Below are positions 19,901 to 27,935 of a DNA stretch of 64,000 nt, piece after piece. Location: the NCBI RefSeq assembly GCF_009905535.1, contig NZ_JAAALA010000005.1:62001-126000 (forward strand). Direction: 5' to 3'. Made by a program: the position numbers and the translations under genes. The stretch comes from Caulobacter sp. SLTY (GTDB taxonomy: Bacteria; Pseudomonadota; Alphaproteobacteria; Caulobacterales; Caulobacteraceae). How positions within the stretch are numbered: position 1 is the first letter of the stretch; each line of letters begins with the position of its first letter. The notes beneath the pieces are model-generated. The model made no database searches. It saw only the letters and a list, made by a program, of their open reading frames with translations, and was not told the DNA's origin.

Positions 19901-20105
19901 GGTGGACGACGTCCAGACCCACAACCTCTACGTCCAGTACACCATCGATTCCAACGATTGGTCGGACGGAACGCGGATCCGTGTCGGCGCCCGCAACATC
20001 TTCGACGAACAGCCGCCGCTGGCCGACAGCGACCTGGGCTTCCTGGGCGAGCTCCACTCGCCGCGGGGCCGGGTGGTCTACGCCAGCATCCGCAAGCGGT
20101 TCTGA
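16998..20105 (+). CDS. TonB-dependent outer-membrane receptor
   Basis: 1035 residues with a signal peptide (TLKTVLLASAASLIAGATFA, cut before QDAPVA). A TonB box-like EEITVVGSQI follows, then a plug domain (about 40-170, with ALPVTVLNNDDIDAAAPGSG and INLRSLGTGNTLVLLNGRR) and a 22-strand-type beta-barrel ending in a terminal Phe (YASIRKRF). It imports a bulky substrate with TonB energy. Between dgcA and a glutamate-type symporter and two gamma-glutamyltransferases, the cargo is most likely a gamma-glutamyl or murein-derived peptide or polymer fragment (inference). ATG 16998 puts the signal peptide at the N-terminus; ATG 16983 is five codons longer. Confidence 0.92.
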   Translation: MARRQFNETLKTVLLASAASLIAGATFAQDAPVATGEETDVEEITVVGSQIKGNKATEALPVTVLNNDDIDAAAPGSGDELFRSIPQAGDVSFTESRTTGGINDARGDTASINLRSLGTGNTLVLLNGRRLVLHPAIQVENLVPVATVNTNTIPVSGVRRIEVLRDGASAIYGTDAVAGVINTVLKSSFDGFTIDSELGFTADSGQEQFELSFELGKDFNGGRSNISLFGAYTQRDPLWAYERRFSRNSDMRGLFKKGPWAGDTDWQNNSLDTPWGEFQRLTASYAVSTTTASYNGTSFTTSGIFHVQPSTNEGCIVPLSGNVCYDNSSLSTASTDNNLRYNSNDERTLWGELERINLFGFANHEFENGIELYSELGYFKSTSTGSREQETTLTNQRVIVPINGYWNPLGPVGSPNRLPGLTGVATTGVPIELIDYRLVDAGAQTYTVDQSVTRYLVGVRGEHWGWDWDSAFVYSRAETEDVQRAPSLTLFQAALGGTTADTAYNPFNGGDPANPDEGDSSPNARSIISSFIVPVTRKSHTSMALWDFKVSKPDLFTWWGGDIGMAAGVELRRETYGDDRDKRLDGTITYTDLAGTTTGSDVMGVSPTPDTSGARNVQGAFIEFAIPLVERGKFPMGLYSLDVQLAARYENYTLFGDVLKPKVAVSYRPFEFLQLRGAWSEGFRAPNLPQQYERGIQRSNSRTDWIRCEIAVRAGTTADFDSCSASVSVISNRSGNEQLKPEDSENLTYGITFETTFLPRRFGRFTATIDYWKVEQNNIIGLFGDGNALTLDYYLRTLAQVDPTNPLPDSNVNVVRAPATPTQLADFAAAGFGPPSAAPGSIINVIDNYRNLGPREAEGVDFGLFYSIDDTPWGDFDVKVNAAKLLTFYQTPGPEQQLLLDAQAAGVIDPSIVIAGAESLIRQNGRPEWRWTGTVTWRKGGWGVGYYTAYVGDVEDTSATLPDGTRWVVDDVQTHNLYVQYTIDSNDWSDGTRIRVGARNIFDEQPPLADSDLGFLGELHSPRGRVVYASIRKRF

Positions 20106-20180
20106 TCAAGGAATAGACGAAAGGAAGCCGTCGAATGATCCGGCCCCACGGCCGAGGAGCGCCATCGCCTGGCCTGGAGG

Positions 20181-20202
20181 GAGGGGGTAACCAACCCCCC
20201 TC
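20181..20202 (+). terminator. Hairpin after the TonB receptor
   Basis: GAGGGGG (20181-20187) pairs with CCCCCTC (20196-20202) across an eight-base loop. There is no T-tract, so it may be a weak terminator or an mRNA-stabilising hairpin that lets the receptor be expressed more than the following transporter. The remaining gap 20106-20265 shows nothing else clear. Confidence 0.3.
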
Positions 20203-20265
20203 GCCAATCGCCGCCCGGCGAGAGACGATGGCCGCTTCGACGACTCCTTCGAAAGCCATCGCTTC

Positions 20266-21573
20266 ATGACAGACGCCGCCCCACCCATCGCCGAAACGGC
20301 GCCCCAACCCCAACCCAAGAAGGGCGGTCCGCTGCGCTTCTGGTTCGCCATCCCGTTGTGGCAGCGGATCCTCGTCGCCCTGATCCTGGGCGGGGTGATC
20401 GGCTACTTCTGGGGAGAGGGCGCAAACAGCATCAAATGGATCGGGGATGTCTTCATCCGCCTGATCCGGATGATCGTCGCCCCGCTGGTGTTCTTCATCA
20501 TCGCCTCCGGCGTGGCCCAGCTGGGCGACGCCCGCCGACTGGGGTCCATCGGCTTCAAAACCATCGGCATGTATCTGCTGACGACAATCATAGCCGTCAG
20601 CATCGGCCTGACCATCGCGACGATCATCGCACCGGGCCTGGGCGCCACCTTCCAGGGGGTGACGCCGGGGGTGGTGACGCCGCCCAAGAGTACGGCGGAG
20701 ATGTTCATCTCCATCGTCCCGACCAACCCGATCAAGTCGCTGGCCGAGGGCGAGACCCTGTCGATCATCTTCTTCGCCCTGATCATCGGGGTGGCGGTGA
20801 TCCTTGCCGGCAAGAGCGGCGAGCCGGTGGCCAGGGGGCTCCAGTCGGGCTCCGAGGTCATGCTGAAGGTCGTCGAGATGGTGATGGAGGTCGCCCCGTT
20901 CGGCGTCTTCGCCCTGATCTGCGTGCTGATGGGCAACGGCGGGGCCGAAATCTTCACCAACATCGCCAAGCTGGCGGCCTGCGTGCTGATCGGGTCGTTG
21001 ATCCAGACCTTCATCACCCACGGCGCGGTGATACGGTTCGGGGCTTGGCTGCCGTTGATCCCCTTCTACCGCGGGGTGGCCGACGCCATCATGGTCGGCT
21101 TCTCCACATCCTCCAGCTCCGCCACCCTTCCGGTGGCCATCCGGGTGGCGGAAGAAAACCTCGGCATCAAGCCGACGATCAGCTCCACCGTCCTGCCGCT
21201 CGGCGCCACCATCGGCATGGACGGCACGGCCATGTACATCGGCATGCTGACCCTGTTCGCCTGCCAGGCCTTCGGCGTCGAGCTCAGCATCGTGCAGTAT
21301 GTGCTGGTCGCCCTGACGATCGCCATCGTGGCCATGGGCGCAGCGCCGGTCCCCTCGGGCAGTTTCTTCGTCCTGCCGGCTGTGCTGGCCTCGATCGGCA
21401 TCGTCGACGCCCAGACGGCCCTGATCGTCGGTTTCATCCTGCCCTTCGACCGCATCCTCGACATGATGCGGACTGTCCCCAACGTCACCTGTGATCTCGC
21501 CATCGCCACTGCTGTCGCGCGCTGGGAAGGGGAGATCGACGTGGACGAATACAAGTCAGCCAAGGACGTGTGA
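20266..21573 (+). CDS. Dicarboxylate/amino acid:cation symporter (GltP/DctA family)
   Basis: 435 residues, inner-membrane transporter of the DAACS family. The hallmark re-entrant loop motif SSSSATLPVAIR and the transmembrane motif GMDGTAMY (cation and substrate site) are intact; several hydrophobic spans precede them (IPLWQRILVALILGGVIGYF and others). These transporters take up glutamate, aspartate or C4-dicarboxylates with H+ or Na+. Between the TonB receptor and two glutamate-releasing transferases, glutamate (L and/or D) is the likely substrate. The N-terminal ~25 residues are a proline-rich cytosolic lead. Confidence 0.9.
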   Translation: MTDAAPPIAETAPQPQPKKGGPLRFWFAIPLWQRILVALILGGVIGYFWGEGANSIKWIGDVFIRLIRMIVAPLVFFIIASGVAQLGDARRLGSIGFKTIGMYLLTTIIAVSIGLTIATIIAPGLGATFQGVTPGVVTPPKSTAEMFISIVPTNPIKSLAEGETLSIIFFALIIGVAVILAGKSGEPVARGLQSGSEVMLKVVEMVMEVAPFGVFALICVLMGNGGAEIFTNIAKLAACVLIGSLIQTFITHGAVIRFGAWLPLIPFYRGVADAIMVGFSTSSSSATLPVAIRVAEENLGIKPTISSTVLPLGATIGMDGTAMYIGMLTLFACQAFGVELSIVQYVLVALTIAIVAMGAAPVPSGSFFVLPAVLASIGIVDAQTALIVGFILPFDRILDMMRTVPNVTCDLAIATAVARWEGEIDVDEYKSAKDV

Positions 21574-21577
21574 TCCC

Positions 21578-23314
21578 GTGAAAGCCGCCAAGCCCTTCCG
21601 CCTTGTCGCAGCCGCCCTGGCCGCCCTGTCGCTGGCCCTCGCGCCGGCGGCGGGCATGACCCAGCCGCAGCGGCGCCAGTTGCTGGAATACCCCTCGATC
21701 CATCATCCGGTGGTGGGCGAGAAGGGCATGGTGGTCAGCCAGAGCGCCCTGGCCAGCGAGATCGGCGCCCAGATCCTGCGCAAGGGCGGCAACGCGGTGG
21801 ACGCCCATGTTGCCGTCGCCTTCGCCCTGGCCGTCACCCTCCCCCGGGCCGGCAACATCGGCGGCGATGGCTTCACGATGATCTGGGTGGCGGCCGAGCA
21901 GAAGATGGTGGTCATCGACTACCGCTCGGTGGCCCCGCGGGGCGCCAAGCTGACCGACTTCGTCAACCGCGACGGCGAGGAGACCCCCGTCGCCTCCAAG
22001 GGTTACAAAGCCGCCGCCGTCCCCGGCACCGTGGCCGGCCTGCACCTGGCCCACGCCCGCTATGGCAAGCTGCCCTGGAAGACGGTGATCGCCCCGGCGA
22101 TCAAGCTGGCGGAGGAGGGGGTGGTTCTGACCCCCGACGAGGCCTTCGTCTTCTCCTGGGGCAAGGAGCGGCTGAGCGAGAGCGCGGACGCCAAGAAGAC
22201 ATTCTACAAGCCGGACGGCAGTCTCTACCGCGCCGGCGAGACCCTGAAACAGCCTGACCTGGCCTGGTCCCTGCGGCAGATCGCCGACAAGGGTCCGGAC
22301 GCCTTCTATCGCGGCGAGATCGCCAAGCGGTTCGTCGCCGACATGAAGGCCAACGGCGGCCTGATCACCGCCGAGGACCTGGCCGCCTACCGCCCGCAGG
22401 TCCGCGAGGCCCTGGTCGGGACCTATCGCGGCCACACCGTCTACACCACCCCGCCAGCCAGCGCCGGCGGCGCAACCCTCCTGCAGATGCTCAACATCCT
22501 GGAGCGCTATGATCTGAAGGCCATGGGCTGGGGCGCCCAGTCCCTGCATCTGCAGGCCGAGGCGATGAAGCTGGCCTACGCCGACCGCTACGAGTTCCTA
22601 GGCGACACCGACTTCGTGAAGGCCCCGCTGAAAGGCTTCACCTCCAAGGCCTATGCCGACGAACAGGCGGCCAAGATCGATCCGAAGAAGGCCAAGCCGG
22701 CCAAGGACCTGCGTGGCGGCAACCCGTGGAAGTACGAGAGCCCCAGCACCACCCACTATTCGGTGGCCGACGCCGACGGCAACGCGGTCTCCACCACCTA
22801 CACCCTGGGCGCCGACTTCGGCTCGGGCGTGATGCCGGCCGGCACCGGCTTCCTGCTCAACAACCAGATGAACAACTACAGCCACGAACAGGCGGTCGAA
22901 GCCGGCGAGAAGGGCGAGGCGATGCCGCTCAACGCCATGGCGCCCGGCAAGCGGATGCTGTCGACCATGATGCCGACCATGGTGTTCAAGGACGGCAAGC
23001 CCTGGCTGATCACCGGCACCCCCGGCGGCAGCACCATCATCGACACGGTGCTGCAGGTGATCGTCAACGTGGTCGACTTCGACATGAACGTGGCCGCCGC
23101 CACCCATCAGCCCCGCATCTTCCAGGCCGCCACCGACACCCTGGAGATCGAACCCGGCTTCAACCAGGACACCGTCGCCGGGCTGAAGGCCATGGGCCAT
23201 CCGGTGAAGACCAGCCAGACCATGGGCAGCGCCCAGTCGATCATGATCGACCAGGGCCTGTTCCTCGGGGCGGCGGATCCCAGGCGCCCAGGCGCCCTGG
23301 CCGTGGCGCCGTAG
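21578..23314 (+). CDS. ggt: Gamma-glutamyltransferase 1, periplasmic
   Basis: 578-residue Ntn-hydrolase that hydrolyses or transfers gamma-glutamyl groups from peptides such as glutathione. A signal peptide covers about residues 1-25 (FRLVAAALAALSLALAPAAG). The self-cleavage and nucleophile threonine is T391 in the TTHYS motif, followed by GNAVSTTYTLGADFGSG; the substrate loop MLSTMMPT and GTPGGSTIID are also present. The GTG at 21578 starts five bases after the symporter stop; the AAGGA upstream is far (about 12 bases). Codes for the large plus small chain as one precursor. Not obviously the same subfamily as the next gene. Confidence 0.9.
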   Translation: MKAAKPFRLVAAALAALSLALAPAAGMTQPQRRQLLEYPSIHHPVVGEKGMVVSQSALASEIGAQILRKGGNAVDAHVAVAFALAVTLPRAGNIGGDGFTMIWVAAEQKMVVIDYRSVAPRGAKLTDFVNRDGEETPVASKGYKAAAVPGTVAGLHLAHARYGKLPWKTVIAPAIKLAEEGVVLTPDEAFVFSWGKERLSESADAKKTFYKPDGSLYRAGETLKQPDLAWSLRQIADKGPDAFYRGEIAKRFVADMKANGGLITAEDLAAYRPQVREALVGTYRGHTVYTTPPASAGGATLLQMLNILERYDLKAMGWGAQSLHLQAEAMKLAYADRYEFLGDTDFVKAPLKGFTSKAYADEQAAKIDPKKAKPAKDLRGGNPWKYESPSTTHYSVADADGNAVSTTYTLGADFGSGVMPAGTGFLLNNQMNNYSHEQAVEAGEKGEAMPLNAMAPGKRMLSTMMPTMVFKDGKPWLITGTPGGSTIIDTVLQVIVNVVDFDMNVAAATHQPRIFQAATDTLEIEPGFNQDTVAGLKAMGHPVKTSQTMGSAQSIMIDQGLFLGAADPRRPGALAVAP

Positions 23315-23328
23315 ACAAGGACAGATCC

Positions 23329-25080
23329 GTGATCCTCTCCCGTTCCTTGAAGCTGCTGGGCGCCGGCCTGGCCGCGCTGGCCCTGCTCAACGCCACGGCC
23401 CTCGCCCAGACCGTCACCGCGCCCGTCCGCGCCCCCGCTCCCCAGGCCGGCGCCAAGGTTCCCGGCTTCGTGGCCGCCGCCAATCTGATGGCGGTGGAGG
23501 CGGGCCTTTCCGTCCTGCGCCGGGGCGGCAGCGCCGCCGACGCGGCGGTCGCCGTGCAGGTCATGCTGGGCTTGGTCGAGCCGCAGTCCAGCGGCATCGG
23601 CGGCGGCGGTTTCGTGATGCACTACGAGGCGAAGACCGGAAAGGTCACCGCCTGGAACGGCCGCGAGACGGCCCCCGCCGCCGCCAGCCCGACCATGTTC
23701 CTCGACGAGGACGGCACGCCCCTGAAACGCCCCGACGCCATCCGCAGCGGCCGCGCCACCGGCGTTCCCGGCGCCATGGCCGTGCTGGAGGCAGTGCATG
23801 GCCGCTATGGCAAGCTGCCCTGGAACAGCCTGTTCGAGGACACCGCCAAGGTGGCCGAGGACGGATTCGTCGTCACGCCCCGGCTGGAAGACCAGATCAA
23901 GCGGTTCATCTCGCAGGACAAATCGCCGGACGGCGCGAAGTACTTCTCCCATCCGGACGGCACGCCGCTGCGCACCGGCGACCTCCTGAAGAACCCCGCC
24001 TATGCCGGCGTCATGCGCCGCATGGCCGCCAAGGGCGCGGGCGTCCTCCACAACGGCCCCATCGCCCAGAAGATTGTCGATCGCACCCGCGCCGGCCCCT
24101 ACGGCGGGGCGATGACCGCCGCCGACCTCGCCGGCTACAAACCGCAGGAGATCCCGCCCCTCTGCCGCCCCTATCGCGCCTACGTCCTCTGTGCGCCCTC
24201 GCCGCCGGCCAGCGGGGTGGGCCTGCTCGAACTGATGGGCCTGCTGGAGCGCACCGACATTGCCTCACGCGGTCCGACCGACCCCCAGGCCTGGTACCTG
24301 TTCGCCGAGGCCAGCCGCGTGATGTACGCCGACCGCGACCGCTACGTGGGCGATCCCCGCTTCGTGTCCGTGCCCGTCGAAGGCCTGCTCAACGCCGGTT
24401 ATCTCGACACCCGCGCGAAGGCCATAGGCCAGACCGCCCGCTCTGGCGCTCACGACGCCGGCCTGCCCCCCGGCGCCAAGTTGGTCGGCATCGACGCCAC
24501 CGCCGAGGTCCCCGGCACCACCCACTTCGTGGTCGTGGACGGGGAGGGGAACGTGGTCTCGATGACCACCACGGTGGAGAGCTTCTTCGGCTCGGGCCGC
24601 ATGGTGGAGGGCTTCTTCCTCAACAACCAGATGACCGATTTTTCCTTCCGCCCGACCGAGAAGGACGGCGCCCCCACCGCCAACGCCGTGGCTGGTGGCA
24701 AGCGGCCGCGCTCCTCGATGACCCCGGTGATCATCCTCGACAAACAGGGCCGGTTCGTCGGCGCCATCGGCTCGCCGGGCGGTAACAACATCCCGGCCTA
24801 TGTCGCCAAGACCCTGGTCGGCGTCCTCGACTGGGGACTGCCCCTGCAGCAGGCCATTGATCTCCCCAACCTCGTCGCCCGGGGAACCGACTTCAACGGC
24901 GAGGCCCACAAGTTCGCCCCCGGCGTGCTCGAAGGCCTCAAGGCCCGCGGCGTCGAGGTCAAGCGCGGCGCCGGCGAGGAGAGCGGCCTGCACGGCGTCA
25001 TCCTCCGCGCCGACGGCTCGATAGATGGTGGGGCGGACGGCCGGCGCGAGGGCCAGGCCCGGGTGCTGGTAAAGCCATGA
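23329..25080 (+). CDS. Gamma-glutamyltransferase 2, periplasmic
   Basis: 583-residue gamma-glutamyltransferase-family precursor with its own signal peptide (SLKLLGAGLAALALLNATALA). The nucleophile T397 lies in GTTHFVVVDGEGN, followed by MTTTVESFFGSG and the oxyanion loop SSMTPVII and GSPGGNNIPAYV. It is clearly divergent from the upstream enzyme, with THFVVVD in place of THYSVAD, so the pair may act on different acyl groups or donors, including cephalosporin acylase-like substrates. The GTG at 23329 follows AAGGA at a good distance. Its stop overlaps the start of the DapA-family gene (ATGA). Confidence 0.9.
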   Translation: MILSRSLKLLGAGLAALALLNATALAQTVTAPVRAPAPQAGAKVPGFVAAANLMAVEAGLSVLRRGGSAADAAVAVQVMLGLVEPQSSGIGGGGFVMHYEAKTGKVTAWNGRETAPAAASPTMFLDEDGTPLKRPDAIRSGRATGVPGAMAVLEAVHGRYGKLPWNSLFEDTAKVAEDGFVVTPRLEDQIKRFISQDKSPDGAKYFSHPDGTPLRTGDLLKNPAYAGVMRRMAAKGAGVLHNGPIAQKIVDRTRAGPYGGAMTAADLAGYKPQEIPPLCRPYRAYVLCAPSPPASGVGLLELMGLLERTDIASRGPTDPQAWYLFAEASRVMYADRDRYVGDPRFVSVPVEGLLNAGYLDTRAKAIGQTARSGAHDAGLPPGAKLVGIDATAEVPGTTHFVVVDGEGNVVSMTTTVESFFGSGRMVEGFFLNNQMTDFSFRPTEKDGAPTANAVAGGKRPRSSMTPVIILDKQGRFVGAIGSPGGNNIPAYVAKTLVGVLDWGLPLQQAIDLPNLVARGTDFNGEAHKFAPGVLEGLKARGVEVKRGAGEESGLHGVILRADGSIDGGADGRREGQARVLVKP

Positions 25081-26000
25081 CACTCGATCACACCGCCGCC
25101 GGCGTCTACGCCATCGCCGTGACGCCGTTCACGCCGGACGGCGCCATCGACGAGGCCTCGGTCGACCGCATGGTCGACTGGTACGAACAGACAGGCGTCG
25201 ACGGCCTGACCATCCTCGGGATTCTGGGGGAGGCGCCCAAGCTTGACGCCGCCGAGGCCCTGGCCTTCGCCGCCCGTGTCATCAAGCGCACCAAACTGCC
25301 GATCATCGTTGGGGTCTCGGCCCCCGGCTTTGCGGCCATGTCGTCCCTCGCCAAGGCCTCGATGGACGCTGGCGCCGTCGGGGTGATGATCGGGCCTCAG
25401 CCGTCCCTGCGCACCGACGACCAGATCGCAACCTACTTCGCCCAGGCGGCCGAGGCGGTCGGCGACGCCCCCTGGGTCCTGCAGGACTACCCCCTGACCC
25501 TGACCGTCCAGATCGCGCCCGGCGTCATCCGCCGCATCGTTCAGGACAACCCCGGCTGTGTGATGCTCAAGCACGAGGACTGGCCGGGCCTCGAGAAGAT
25601 CACCGCCCTGCGCCGCTTCCAGGCCGAGGGCTCCATGCGCCCCATCTCCATCCTCTGCGGCAACGGCGGCCTGTTCCTCGACTTCGAAGTGGAGCGCGGC
25701 GCCGACGGCGCCATGACCGGCTACGCCTTCCCGGAGATGCTGGTCGACCTCGTCCGGCTGACCAAGGCCGGCCGGCGCGACGCCGCCCACGACCTGTTCG
25801 ACGCTCACGTGCCCCTGCTCCGGTACGAGCACCAGCAGCGCGTCGGCCTGGCGGTCCGCAAATACATCCTCCAACGGCGCGGGGTGATCGCCAGCGACGC
25901 GATGCGCAAGCCCGCGCCGGTGCTGTCGGCAGCGGCGAAGGCCGAGGTCGACTACCTGCTGGCCCGTCTCGCGCGGCGCGATGCGAGGGCGGCGCTGTGA
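25077..26000 (+). CDS. DapA-family (N-acetylneuraminate lyase / dihydrodipicolinate synthase) aldolase
   Basis: 307-residue TIM-barrel Schiff-base lyase. The lysine is K165 in VMLKHED and the tyrosine is Y138 in LQDYPLT; GILGEAPKL replaces the usual G-x-x-G-E of true DapA, and the C-terminal helices are longer. It is therefore probably not the lysine-pathway enzyme but a catabolic keto-acid lyase or dehydratase. It is translationally coupled to the second gamma-glutamyltransferase and followed, after a repeat, by an SDR and an RraA-like protein. Products and substrates cannot be named. Confidence 0.82.
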   Translation: MTLDHTAAGVYAIAVTPFTPDGAIDEASVDRMVDWYEQTGVDGLTILGILGEAPKLDAAEALAFAARVIKRTKLPIIVGVSAPGFAAMSSLAKASMDAGAVGVMIGPQPSLRTDDQIATYFAQAAEAVGDAPWVLQDYPLTLTVQIAPGVIRRIVQDNPGCVMLKHEDWPGLEKITALRRFQAEGSMRPISILCGNGGLFLDFEVERGADGAMTGYAFPEMLVDLVRLTKAGRRDAAHDLFDAHVPLLRYEHQQRVGLAVRKYILQRRGVIASDAMRKPAPVLSAAAKAEVDYLLARLARRDARAAL

Positions 26001-26048
26001 CCTTGGCCGATCCAGCAATCCTCCGGGTTTGGACAGCGGTCGATCGCA

Positions 26049-26228
26049 GCCTCTGGGCTCCCTTCTCCCCTTGCGGGAGAAGGTGGCGCGAAGCGCCGGA
26101 TGAGGGGTCGATGACTCCTCAAGCTGCGTGCGGCGGTGGGGCCGGGCCGCGTCGAGGCCGGTGCGACCCCTCATCCGTCGGCTTCGCCGACACCTTCTCC
26201 CGCAAGGGGAGAAGGGGAGCCCCGAGGC
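26049..26228. repeat. 180-bp inverted-repeat element, copy 1
   Basis: Two arms of about 65 bp form a near-perfect inverted repeat around a variable centre (about 26115-26164). Each arm holds nested hairpins (a 9-bp stem on CTTGC, and a GAA-loop stem). A second copy lies at 46268-46451 and shares arms, parts of the centre (GTCGATNNCTC) and the flank AGGCGAACTCAC. No protein-coding signal. It separates the DapA-family gene from the SDR gene. It looks like a miniature non-autonomous element or large REP structure. Confidence 0.8.
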
Positions 26229-26258
26229 GAACTCACCTCAATCTAGGAACTCTCTGAC

Positions 26259-27044
26259 ATGGACCTCGGCATCGCCGGAAAGACCGCCCTCGTGCTGGGG
26301 GCCAGCAGTGGCCTCGGGCGCGCCATGGCGCTGGCCCTGGCCAGGGAGGGCGCCAACGTCGCCCTGGCCGCCCGCCGCGCAGACCTGCTCAGCGACCTCG
26401 CCGCCGAGTGCCGGGCCTTGGGTGTCCGCGCCCTGCCGATCGCCTGGGACCTGTCCGACCGCTCAGTGATCGACGCCAACGTCTCCGACATCGAGCAGGA
26501 TCTCGGCCCCGTCGACATTCTGATCAACAATACCGGCGGCCCGCCCCCGACCCTCGCCGCGGGCCAGGATCCGGACCTGTGGATCGCCCAGTTCCAGTCG
26601 ATGGTCGCCTCGGTGATCGCCATCACCGACCGGGTCCTGCCGGGCATGCGCCAGCGGAAGTTCGGCCGCATCCTCACCTCCACTTCCTCCGGCGTGGTCG
26701 CTCCGATCCCCGGCCTGGCCCTGTCCAACGCTCTGCGGCTGTCGCTGGTCGGTTGGTCCAAGACCCTGGCCCGCGAGGTCGCCAGGGACGGCGTCACCTG
26801 CAACGTGATCGTTCCGGGCCGCATCTCAACCGACCGCACCCGCTTCCTCGACGAGAAGCGGGCCGAGCGCGAGGGCAAGGACCTCGCCGCCGTCGAGGCC
26901 GCCAGCCTGGCCGCCATCCCCATGGACCGGTTCGGCGATCCGGCCGAGTACGGCGCCGTCGCCGCCTTCCTCTGTTCCGTTCCCGCCGCCTACGTCACAG
27001 GCTCCATCGTCCGGGTCGACGGCGGCCAGATCCCAAGCCTCTAG
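26259..27044 (+). CDS. SDR-fold protein lacking the catalytic Tyr-Lys
   Basis: 261-residue short-chain dehydrogenase/reductase fold. The cofactor motif VLGASSGLGRA (about residues 11-21) and INNTGG are present. At the active site, STSS is kept but the YxxxK pair is replaced by a segment reading LALSNALR, so the usual proton-relay tyrosine and lysine are missing. A known atypical SDR subgroup has the same SNALR segment. Redox activity is therefore uncertain; it may use another mechanism or act on a keto acid. It lies just before the RraA-like gene (14 bases) and probably shares its transcript. Confidence 0.85.
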   Translation: MDLGIAGKTALVLGASSGLGRAMALALAREGANVALAARRADLLSDLAAECRALGVRALPIAWDLSDRSVIDANVSDIEQDLGPVDILINNTGGPPPTLAAGQDPDLWIAQFQSMVASVIAITDRVLPGMRQRKFGRILTSTSSGVVAPIPGLALSNALRLSLVGWSKTLAREVARDGVTCNVIVPGRISTDRTRFLDEKRAEREGKDLAAVEAASLAAIPMDRFGDPAEYGAVAAFLCSVPAAYVTGSIVRVDGGQIPSL

Positions 27045-27058
27045 GAAGCGATCTCCCC

Positions 27059-27763
27059 ATGTCTCTCTCCCCCGAGACCAAGGCCAAGCTGGACGGCGTG
27101 TCCACGGCCACCCTGACCACCATCCTCTTGAAGAAGGGCCTGCGGAACGTCTGGCTGCGGGGCGCTGCCCCCTGGTCCTCGGGCCAGGCCCGCGTGGTCG
27201 GACCCGCCTTCACCATGCGCTTCGTCCCTGCCCGCGAAGACCTGGCGACGCCCGAATCCTGGGCCTCCCCCACCTCCACCCGCGCCGCCGTCGAGGCCAT
27301 GGAGGCGGGTCAGATCGCCGTGATCGACGCCCAGGGCGTCACCGACGCCGGCGTGTTCGGCGACATTCTCTGCGCCCGGATGGTCAAGCGGGGTGTCGCC
27401 GCCCTGGTCACCGACGGGGTGATCCGAGACGCCGTCGGCGTGCGCGGCACGGGCCTGGCCGTCTGGTGCGCCGGGGTCTCGGCCCCGCCCTCGGTGGCGG
27501 GCCTCACCTTCGTGGGCTGGCAGGAGCCGGTCTCGGTCGGCGGCGTGGCCATCTTCCCGGGCGACGTGATCAGCGCCGACGAGGACGGCGCCGTGGTCAT
27601 CCCCGCTGCCCTGGTCGACGAAGTCGCCGAACTCGGGGTCGAACAGGAGCGGTTCGAAGGCTGGGTGGTCAGCGAGGTCGAGCGCGGCGTGATCCTGCCC
27701 GGCCTCTACCCGCCCAACGCCGAGACCAAGGCTCGCTACGAGGCCTGGAAGGCCGCGGGGTGA
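27059..27763 (+). CDS. RraA-like / 4-hydroxy-4-methyl-2-oxoglutarate aldolase family protein
   Basis: 234 residues, RraA/HMG-aldolase fold. The substrate and metal loop GDILCARMVKRGVAALVTDG followed by RDAVGV matches the G-x(about 20)-R-D pattern of the divalent-metal pyruvate aldolases of this family. The N-terminal AxLTTILLKKGLRN is also typical. In catabolic clusters these enzymes cleave hydroxy-oxo-acids to pyruvate; true RraA inhibits RNase E and is usually shorter (about 160). The extra C-terminal helix and the SDR and DapA-family neighbours favour a catabolic lyase. AGGAAG precedes the ATG. Confidence 0.8.
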   Translation: MSLSPETKAKLDGVSTATLTTILLKKGLRNVWLRGAAPWSSGQARVVGPAFTMRFVPAREDLATPESWASPTSTRAAVEAMEAGQIAVIDAQGVTDAGVFGDILCARMVKRGVAALVTDGVIRDAVGVRGTGLAVWCAGVSAPPSVAGLTFVGWQEPVSVGGVAIFPGDVISADEDGAVVIPAALVDEVAELGVEQERFEGWVVSEVERGVILPGLYPPNAETKARYEAWKAAG

Positions 27764-27935
27764 AAAGTTCCCCGTGCCGCTGGTGGGCCCGGCGGCGCGG
27801 GCAGGGGACGGCGGGCCCGGTCTGTGGGCCCGGAGGCTGCCCGCTACGGCTCAAACCCCTCGAGCCACGGCAGGTCTCCGGCGCGGGTTTCGCCGTCCCC
27901 GTTCCATCCTATGAGTTGAAGTGAAGGAGAGCAGC

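Noticed and set aside
16695-20057. 1120-codon open frame on the minus strand opposite the TonB receptor
   Set aside because: Same shadow pattern; no recognisable domain and the plus-strand receptor is unmistakable.
27764-27935. Very GC-rich gap with three GGGCCCGG copies
   Set aside because: Could form hairpins, but no consistent repeat unit, ORF or riboswitch pattern; left as plain intergenic DNA.
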